Source: Rhipicephalus microplus
Lineage: Eukaryota > Arthropoda > Arachnida > Ixodida > Ixodidae
Reading direction: 5' to 3'
DNA length: 64,000 nt
NCBI RefSeq assembly: GCF_043290135.1
Contig: NC_134705.1
Coordinates: forward strand, 36,521,771-36,585,770
Shown: positions 57,921 through 64,000 of the stretch, piece after piece
How positions within the stretch are numbered: position 1 is the stretch's first letter
How the letters are laid out: the number at the start of each line of letters is the position of its first letter
Notes under the pieces: generated by a model
Told to the model about the DNA's origin: nothing
The model's database searches: none
Seen by the model: the letters and a program-made list of their open reading frames with translations, nothing else
Translations under genes and position numbers: made by a program

Positions 57921-59217
57921 GAGACAGCGTTCCTCGGAATCCTCGACACGTCCACCATCGCAGATCACCAGCATGACGATCCTGAGCTACTTGGCTTAAT
58001 TAATTATTTAGAAGGACGAAGCCAGAATGCACCCAAAGCCTTTACAAGAGGACTATCGTCGTTCTGTCTTCGAAACAATGTCTTTTACAAAATGAACTTC
58101 TCGTCAGACGGGTCCACCTACCTGCTTGTCGTCCCTACCACTCTTCGTTCTGAGGTGTTGCAAGCGTGCCACAACGAGCTAACATCTGGACATTTAGGCT
58201 ACACGCGCACACTGAGCAGAGTTCGAGGGAGATATTACTGGCCTAAACTCACCGCTACCGTAAAGCATCATGTGCGGACCTGCCTTGATTGCCAGCGGCG
58301 CAAGTCACCTCCAACGAAACGAGCCGGTTTGCTACACCCTGTCCAGATCCCGACAACGCCGTTTGACCAGATCGGAATGGACCTTTCGGGCCCACTTCCC
58401 ACCTCTAGTGTTGGCAACCATTAGGTTATAGTGGCGACCGACTACCTTACTCGCTACGCCGAGACAAACGCCATCCAGAGAGGCACAACAGAGGAGGTAG
58501 CCCGGTTCTTCATAGAGAACATTGTGCAGAGACACGGTGCGCCATCGATCGTTATAACAGATCGCGGAACCGCATTCACGGCCGTGCTTTTAGATCATGT
58601 GTTGGTGCTCAGTGGTACTATTCATCGCAAGTCGACAGCTTACCATCCACAAACCAACGGGTTGACCGAGCGACTTAACAAAACTCTGGAAGACATGCTT
58701 TCAATGTATGTGGACTTCGAACACAAAAACTGGGACGAGATTCTCCCTTACATAACGTTCGCATACAATACTGCGAAACAAGAAACCACACGGATGACCC
58801 CATTCAGCCTTGTTTACGGACGAGAAGTAAGAACGATGTTAGACGCGATGCTGCCACACGAATGCGATGACAACAAAACGAGTGCTGACGCGTTTACTCA
58901 AACGCGCAGAGGAAGCCAGGCAGCTCGCACGTCTGCGAATATACAAACAGCAAGAGTACGACGCAGGCCGCTATGACCAACGTCATACACCTGTAACGTA
59001 CGAAACCGGGGACAGGGTATGGGTGTGGACGCCTGTACGAAGACGGGGACTATGCGAAAAATTGCTCAGAAGGTACTTCGGACCTTATCGAGTGCTGCGA
59101 CGACTAAGTGACGTTACCTATGAAGTCGTCCCGGATAGCCCAAACTGTTCAAGGCGTCGCCAGCACCGACCTGAGCTTGTGCACGTAGTGCGCATTAAGC
59201 CATACGTCAGCGAGTGA
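57921..59217 (+). pseudogene. Gypsy B integrase and C-terminal tail
   Basis: Zinc-binding part 'CHNELTSGHLGYTRTL' and 'CLDCQRRK'. Core 'IGMDLSGPLP' (first D), a TAG in place of a Trp codon (near 58422-58424), then 'IVITDRGTAF' (second D) and 'QTNGLTERLNKTL' (E). A frameshift near 58890 moves into the tail frame 'RLRIYKQQEYDAGRYDQRHT', 'YETGDRVWVWTPVRRRG', 'RYFGPYRVLRRLSDVTYEVV', ending at TGA 59215-59217. The tail matches the GPY/F module of Gypsy integrases. Confidence 0.9.
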
Positions 59218-59313
59218 CTCTGCGAGGCACCGTCGCTTCTACAAATTGACTTTTTGCGCAAATTACTGTCTCAGCTATAGCATCGGGGCGATGCTCTTTT
59301 AAGGGGAGGCAAA

Positions 59314-59491
59314 TGCCGCGCACGAAACAAAGAACGAAGACGATGTGCGCGCCAACAGTCTCGTAAAAAGGGGGACTGAAGAAGACAACGTGCTTTTGTA
59401 TTTTGCTCGCCTGCTCTTGGCTCCTGCATAAAAACACACGCGGTCGGTTCTCGGACTCAACGTCTCGGTGCACTGCTTACGTTGAACCGCG

Positions 59492-59494
<3 letters not shown>
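59314..59494 (+). repeat. Gypsy B 3' LTR
   Basis: 181 bp from TGCCGCGCACG to ACCGCGACA, preceded by the polypurine tract. Confidence 0.9.

Positions 59495-59541
<47 letters not shown>
59495..59541. repeat. TA dinucleotide array, right of Gypsy B
   Basis: About 23 AT repeats directly after the 3' LTR. It is the other half of the array into which Gypsy B inserted. Confidence 0.95.
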
Positions 59542-59544
<3 letters not shown>

Positions 59545-59548
59545 TTAT

Positions 59549-59708
59549 TGTAGTGAAGAGGAATGCCCGCTACTGCAGCGACATCGACACGTTGGCGCGC
59601 GGCGCGAGCTAAGGCTGCGTGGTTGCTGTTGCGACGCTGCGCGTATACTCAGCCTTCTCTTGCTGCTTCTGTACTGACGCTGCTGGCGCTTTTGACCTCG
59701 CATTTACA
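59549..59708 (+). repeat. Gypsy C candidate 5' LTR
   Basis: Starts TGTAGTGAAGAGG and would end CATTTACA (160 bp). The start resembles the Gypsy A LTR start (TGTAAAGAAGAGG), as does the end. Without the 3' LTR the limits are inferred. The primer-binding site after 59708 is not identified. Confidence 0.6.
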
Positions 59709-59847
59709 TTATATTTTGATGGAGAGTGCGGTGTTCTTCCCCATTCCTGGAACTGCGTAGCCGAAAGCGGCCGTCTGTCATGCCTAACGACGCTCTCTTC
59801 ACACCCCACCGGCTTCGCCACGCAGGGGCTGTCCCGGTGCCCAGCTC

Positions 59848-60900
59848 TTGCGAGAACCCGACATCTTCAGTGGCAACGACGAGAAAGACGTTGAGGATTG
59901 CCTAGAATCGTATGAATGAGCCAGCGCTGCTAACAAATGGGATGATCTAACGAAGCTTGGTACCGTGATGTTTTATTTAACGGATGTTGCCAAGCTATGG
60001 TAAAGAAACCTTGAGGCGGATATTCCCACTTGGACGACCTTTAAAGGCTGTATCGCAGATGTTTTTGGGCGCTCTGGTGTGCGCAACCATCGCGCAGAAC
60101 AACGTCTACGAAGCCGGTCCCTACAAACTGGTGGATCATTCACTAGCGAGAGATTGTGGTGAGACATTCACTAGCTAGAATGAAGGACATCCTCAACCTC
60201 TGCTGGCGTGTCAACCCGACGATGGCGTAAACTAACAAGGTACGACATATCATGAAAGGCATTTCCGATGATGCCTTTAAATGGCACGTTAAAGAACCCC
60301 AGGTGGTCGAAATTTCCGGAGCCCTCCACTACGGCGTCTCTCATAATCATATGGTGGTTTTGGGATGTTAAACCCCACAAATCAATCGATGCCTTTAAAT
60401 TCTGCTCTCGAAGAACCCTGTCACTGTCTCTGAGCTCATCGAGCGTTGTCAGAGTTTCGACGAGCTCTGACGACAGCGTCTTTTCACGCGATGCCCTAAC
60501 GTCTCGGATGACACACTCTCAAGCCTAACCACCACCTCTGAACTTGAGTCCCTGCTATCGCAGATCGAGGAGCTTGTTCGTGCTGTTGTCGCTCGTCAGC
60601 TATCACTGCAATCAACAGCTGGCCGACCACCGTCACCTCTGCCAGAAAATATTTGCCAGGCCATCCAGGAGCAAGTTTGCGCGGCTCTGCCATCTGCCCG
60701 TGACACTTCATCGTTACCGACTGCAGTTTCAGTGATCAGTGCCCGACTCTGTCGCTTGCTCAAATAGGTTACGACGCCACTAGCAAGTATATCACTTCGT
60801 ACAGCCAGCGCAGAGCACGTCTCGCCGCCCGCTGACTGTACTGCTTGCATCGCGATTGATGGCCTCATCTATGTCGTCGAATCGCTAGTGTTGGATTCCT
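59848..60900 (+). pseudogene. Gypsy C Gag, decayed and interrupted by a SINE
   Basis: Frame pieces read 'LREPDIFSGNDEKDVEDCLE', a TGA, 'ASAANKWDDLTKLGTVMFYL', 'DVAKLW', a stop, 'RNLEADIPTWTTFKGCIADV', 'ETFTS', 'LCWRVNPTMA' and 'KVRHIMKGISDDAF'. These are the capsid blocks of a Gypsy-type gag. The SINE fragment (60283-60387) sits after 'DDAFK', with its target duplication. Gag-like Ser/Asp-rich sequence continues beyond it. Confidence 0.85.
60283..60387 (+). mobile_element. 5'-truncated SINE (Ruka-like) in Gypsy C gag
   Basis: Only the 3' ~105 bp of the SINE is present, from GCACGTTAAAGAACCCC to CCCACAAATCAATC. It is flanked by an exact 13-bp duplication GATGCCTTTAAAT (60270-60282 and 60388-60400) belonging to the gag sequence. 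The 5' truncation plus target duplication fits LINE-driven insertion. Confidence 0.95.
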
Positions 60901-61300
60901 GCTCCAATGACCTCAATTTGGGTGGAGACTCTCTCCGCTAAATAAGGCCATCATCAACTGCTCTCGCGCTGAGCTGTCACTTGAACTGTTTGGTGACACT
61001 CCCTTAAATGATGCTCTTGAAACCGAAGACAAACTATTTGTTGCTGGAGACGTCATCATACCGCCGCACTCTTTTGCCCTTACCATGGTGTCTTGCAGCT
61101 CGATCGCCGAGTCGAGTGCCCTTTTAAAGCCATCTGCCCTTTTCGTTCAGCGCTAGTGTTTGAGGCTATTTTATGCCCTTCTAGAACTTCATGACGGCGT
61201 CAGCAGACTGCTAATCTTGAACCTCTTGTCATGTTCTGTAACACTACTTCGGGGTGAGTCCGTCGGGTGAGTTTAAAGTCTCGAGCCTTCTGCAATTGTC
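60820..61300 (+). pseudogene. Gypsy C protease remnant and linker
   Basis: A frame with 'CIAIDGLIYVVESLVLDS', 'CSNDLNLGWRL', 'NKAIINCSRAELSLELF' and 'DKLFVAGDVIIPPHSFAL' matches the second half of a Gypsy aspartic protease and the following linker. The DTG active-site half is not present, so a deletion removed it. Stops follow near 61157 and 61260. Confidence 0.65.
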
Positions 61301-61303
61301 GAC

Positions 61304-61960
61304 ATGCCGACTGGTCCTTTCGCCGAACACGAACTTGCCGGAGGGACCTGCGCCTCTTCGCCGCAGACTACTAGGCCTGACGTACTGAGGAGCTCCATCG
61401 CTGACACGTTTACCGTTTCGCAACGTGCTCAGCTCCCACGACTGCTGGACACGTTCCGTTCTTCCTTTGACTGCAAGCATACTCCCCTCGGCCGCACGTC
61501 CGCTGTGTGTCCCCGCATCAGCACAGGTAGCATTGCGCCATTGCGTCAAAGACCCTATCACGAGTCCACAGCCGAGCGCCAGGTTATCGATGACGAAGTA
61601 GCTGACTTGCTCAAGCGTGGCGTCATCCAGCCTTCAAGTAGCCCCTGGGCATCTCCAGTCGTTCTTATTAAAAAAAACGGGTCAATTCGCTTCTGCGTTG
61701 ACTACCGTCGCCTTAACAAAATAACTCGAAAGGACGTTTACTCCTTGCCGAGAATTGATGACGCCCTTGACTTCCTCCAAGGTGCGGAGTACTTCTTTTC
61801 TATTGACCTGCGGAGTGGCTACTGACAAGTCCCTCTGGCACCTGAACATCAGCCCTAAGACGGCCTTTGCCACACCTAATGACTTTTACAAATTTTGTGT
61901 CTTGCCTTTCGGTCTTTGCAAACGCCCGCAACATTCTAGCGGATGATGAACAATCTTTTG
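61304..61960 (+). pseudogene. Gypsy C reverse transcriptase, first part
   Basis: The open frame from 61304 reads '[20 protein letters not shown]', '[20 protein letters not shown]', '[20 protein letters not shown]' and '[10 protein letters not shown]' with the first catalytic Asp. A TGA replaces a Trp codon (61823-61825). A frameshift leads to 'KTAFATPNDFYKFCVLPFGL', then two stops. Confidence 0.9.
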
Positions 61961-62998
61961 CGTGGCCTTAAGTGAAAAACATGTCTGTGCTACTTGGATG
62001 ACGTAGTTAGATTTTCAGCAGATTTTCTAACACATCTCTGCAGGCTAGATGAAGTACTGCAGTGCCTAACTGACGCCGGCCTTCATCTACCCTTGAAGAA
62101 ATGCCGCTTCGGCGCAAATCAGCTCACCATCCTTGGCCATGTTGTCTCTAAAGATGGTATTCTTCCCGACACCGCCAAGCTTCGGGCAGTTGCAGAGTTC
62201 CCTAAACCTGCGTCTTTGAAAGTTCTGCGCAGCTTTCTTTGCCTTTCCCCGTATTTCCGCCGCTTTATTTGGAATTCTGCGATAATCACCGCCCCTTTGA
62301 CTGAACTTCTGCGCAGGGACTCGAAAAGTTACGCTTGGTCAACCGCCTGTGACGATGCTTTCAAAAGTTGCGCCGCCTGTTAACCTCACCGCCAATCTTG
62401 CGTCACGTTGACTCGACTGCTCCGACAGAGGTACACACCAATGCAAGCGGTGTTGGACTCGGCGCCGTGCTCCCGCAGCGCAAATCGAGATTCTATGAGT
62501 ACGTAGTCGCATACGCAAGTCGTACCCTCACCAAAGCAGAGAAGAACAATTCTGTGACAGAGAAGGAGTGTCTGGCGTTTATATGGGCTCTAGGTAAATT
62601 TAAACATTACCTATATGGTCACTCCTTCGATGTAGTCACCAATAGCCACGCGCTTTGTTGGTTATCCACATTGAAAGACCCCTCAAGCCATTTAGCTCGC
62701 AGGGCTTTGCGGTTGCAAGAGTTCAAAATGCGTGTTGTCTACAGGTCTGGCCGACGTCACACTGATGCCGACGCCCTATCACGTTCACCTGTGTCCTCCG
62801 AGACCTTTGCATTTCCTTCTGCCGTGGACGAAATGGTTGCGTTCCCAGAAAACTGCGACATGGCGTCTCAGCTACGTAAGGATGACTGGATAAGCACTCT
62901 TGTGCGATTATTTTCAGACCCGTCGACTTCTCCCTCTTCTCGAACGTTGCGCCGTCAAGCGGCTAACTTTGAGGTCCACGATGGCCTCCTCTATTGAA
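61961..62998 (+). pseudogene. Gypsy C RT end and RNase H
   Basis: A TGA in place of a Trp codon (near 61973) precedes a YLDD box read as 'YLDDVVRFSADFLTHL'. '[20 protein letters not shown]' follows, then a frameshift near 62370, then '[16 protein letters not shown]', '[19 protein letters not shown]' and '[11 protein letters not shown]'. The RNase H Asp in the TDAS block is Asn here, so that active site is lost. The stop is at 62995-62997. Confidence 0.9.
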
Positions 62999-64000
62999 GT
63001 ATTTAAAAGTCTGACGGCCAGAAGTGGTTACTTGTCATACCTCGCCATCTTCGTGCTGCAATGTGTTCAGGTTTCCACGCTGACCCTCAGTGCGCACATG
63101 CGGGCGTCTTCAAAACATACGCTCGGCTTTCCTCCTGATTTTATTGGCGAGGCATGTACATCACTCTGCGCAAATACATTCAGTCATGCTCACAGTGCTA
63201 ACGACGCAAAGCTCTCCCTCATCACGCCTCTGGTTTGATCCAGCCAATCCTTTGCCCAGCCAGGCCTTTCGACCGCGTTGGAATCGATCTGTATGGGCCT
63301 CTTCCATTCATGGCTTCCCGAAACCGTTGGATCGTTGTCGCTGTCGACTACTTGACGTGATACGCAGAAACAGCCGCTTTGCTTGCTGCCACAGCACGCG
63401 ACGTATCATCTTTTCTCCTGCGGATCTTCATTCTCCATCACAGCGCACCTTGTGAACTTTGCAGCGACAGAGGACGTGAATTCCTCTCTGAAGTCATCAA
63501 CGCAATCCTTGACGAATGCCATATTATTCACCGGACTACCACCGCCTACCATCCGCAAACGAAGGAATTGACAGAAACAATAAACCGTACCCTTGGGGAC
63601 ATGCTATCTAAGTATGTTGCCTCAGACCACTTCGATTGGGACCTCATTCTGCCTTTTGTGACGTACGCATATAACACTGCTCCACAGGCGACTACGGGCT
63701 TTTCGCCATTTTTCTGTCATACTTCCACCACACTAGATACCATTATACTCTACCATCTCCATTCCTCTGAGTCTACGCCTATCTCTGAAGCTGCCCACCG
63801 CGCCGATGAATGGCGTAAGCTCGAACACTCGTTTACAACCATCGACCAATGGAGACAAAACTCTCGACGTGACGATAACCAGCCGTACCCTAACTTTGTT
63901 CCGGACACTCTTGAGTGGCGTTGGGTTCCCGCTGCCCCTACAGGCCTTTCCTCGAAGCTTGTTTCAATACACCAGGGACCCTACCGCATTGTCTCGCAGA
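62999..64000 (+). pseudogene. Gypsy C integrase, decayed, cut by the window end
   Basis: Shifted frames give '[19 protein letters not shown]' (zinc-binding), 'FDRVGIDLYGPLPFM' (first D), a stop, 'CSDRGREFLSEVINAIL' (second D), 'TAYHPQTKELTETINRTLGD' (E) and 'LPFVTYAYNTAPQATTGFSP'. The tail, 'PDTLEWRWVPAAPTGLSSKL' then 'GPYRIVSQ', runs to the end. Confidence 0.88.

Larger units (their letters stand above)
56481..59494 (+). mobile_element. Ty3/Gypsy retrotransposon B, internally deleted, inserted in a TA array
   Basis: The partial 5' LTR (56481-56598, TGCCGCGCACG start) is joined directly to pol just before the RT. The complete 3' LTR lies at 59314-59494 (181 bp, TG..CA), preceded by a polypurine tract AAGGGGAGGC (59301-59310). 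The 118 shared LTR bases show four differences and no gaps. Both outer ends meet TA-repeat DNA, so the target duplication is hidden, though ATAT-type targets are known for some Gypsy elements. Gag, protease, primer site and the rest of the 5' LTR are deleted, as in element A. Confidence 0.9.
59549..64000 (+). mobile_element. Ty3/Gypsy retrotransposon C, decayed, runs off the window
   Basis: Order: candidate 5' LTR (59549-59708), gag from about 59848, protease remnant (about 60830-61110), RT, RNase H, integrase to the window end. It is related in protein sequence to element A. Many stops and frameshifts are present. A SINE fragment interrupts gag. The 3' LTR is outside the window. Confidence 0.88.

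Noticed and set aside
57081..58424. Reassigned stop codons (stop read as Trp) in Gypsy pol
   Set aside because: TAG as well as TGA occurs, Arg and Glu positions are also hit, and frameshifts and lost catalytic residues show ordinary decay.

Overview
The window looks like nuclear DNA from a hard (ixodid) tick, probably of the Rhipicephalus type. The grounds are: many copies of a tRNA-derived SINE with the layout of the tick SINE family Ruka; one exon closely resembling the expanded tick family of RING-finger TRAF-like proteins; and a dense mix of Ty3/Gypsy, Penelope-like, RTE-like, other non-LTR and piggyBac-type remains, separated by long AT-rich non-coding DNA and tetranucleotide microsatellites. 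Nothing suggests a bacterial, viral or organellar replicon. The species call rests on memory of these families, not on a search.

Layout. 0-9.5 kb: a composite hairpin/microsatellite/minisatellite repeat (copy A), a non-LTR retrotransposon tail, the C-terminal exon and 3' end of a piggyBac-type transposase, an inverted pair of an unclassified repeat, and the C-terminal half of a Penelope-like element on the minus strand. 9.5-20 kb: mostly empty AT-rich DNA, with one LINE reverse-transcriptase fragment (15.2 kb) and a direct duplication (16.8/17.4 kb). 20-30 kb: composite copy B, one degenerate SINE, the TRAF-like RING exon (26.2-26.5 kb, minus), composite copy C split by a solo LTR, a LINE RT fragment and a SINE. 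31-34.4 kb: a decayed LTR, a decayed RTE-type retrotransposon and a second Penelope fragment. 36-42 kb: a GGAC-type minisatellite, composite copy D (minus, with about 280 bp of GATA repeat and a nested SINE), and two more SINEs. 43-47.8 kb: Gypsy element A with both LTR ends and matching 4-bp flanks, then a gag-only element bounded by inverted repeats and microsatellites. 47.8-56.4 kb: AT-rich, sparse, with an RTE tail, a second GGAC minisatellite family copy and a SINE. 56.4-64 kb: Gypsy element B inserted in a TA microsatellite, then Gypsy element C (LTR, gag, pol), which runs off the window end and carries a SINE insertion in gag.

The only probable host gene piece is the TRAF-like exon. 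Everything else recognisable is mobile DNA, almost all of it broken by stops, frameshifts or deletions, so no pathway or operon can be described. The most interesting structure is the composite repeat family. It has a hairpin at one end, a tetranucleotide microsatellite, a conserved head, several ~145-bp units each with palindromes, and a conserved tail ending in a T run. Four copies and one solo end are visible here. The architecture resembles pearl-type or Helentron-derived non-autonomous elements of other invertebrates, but I cannot assign it to a described family.
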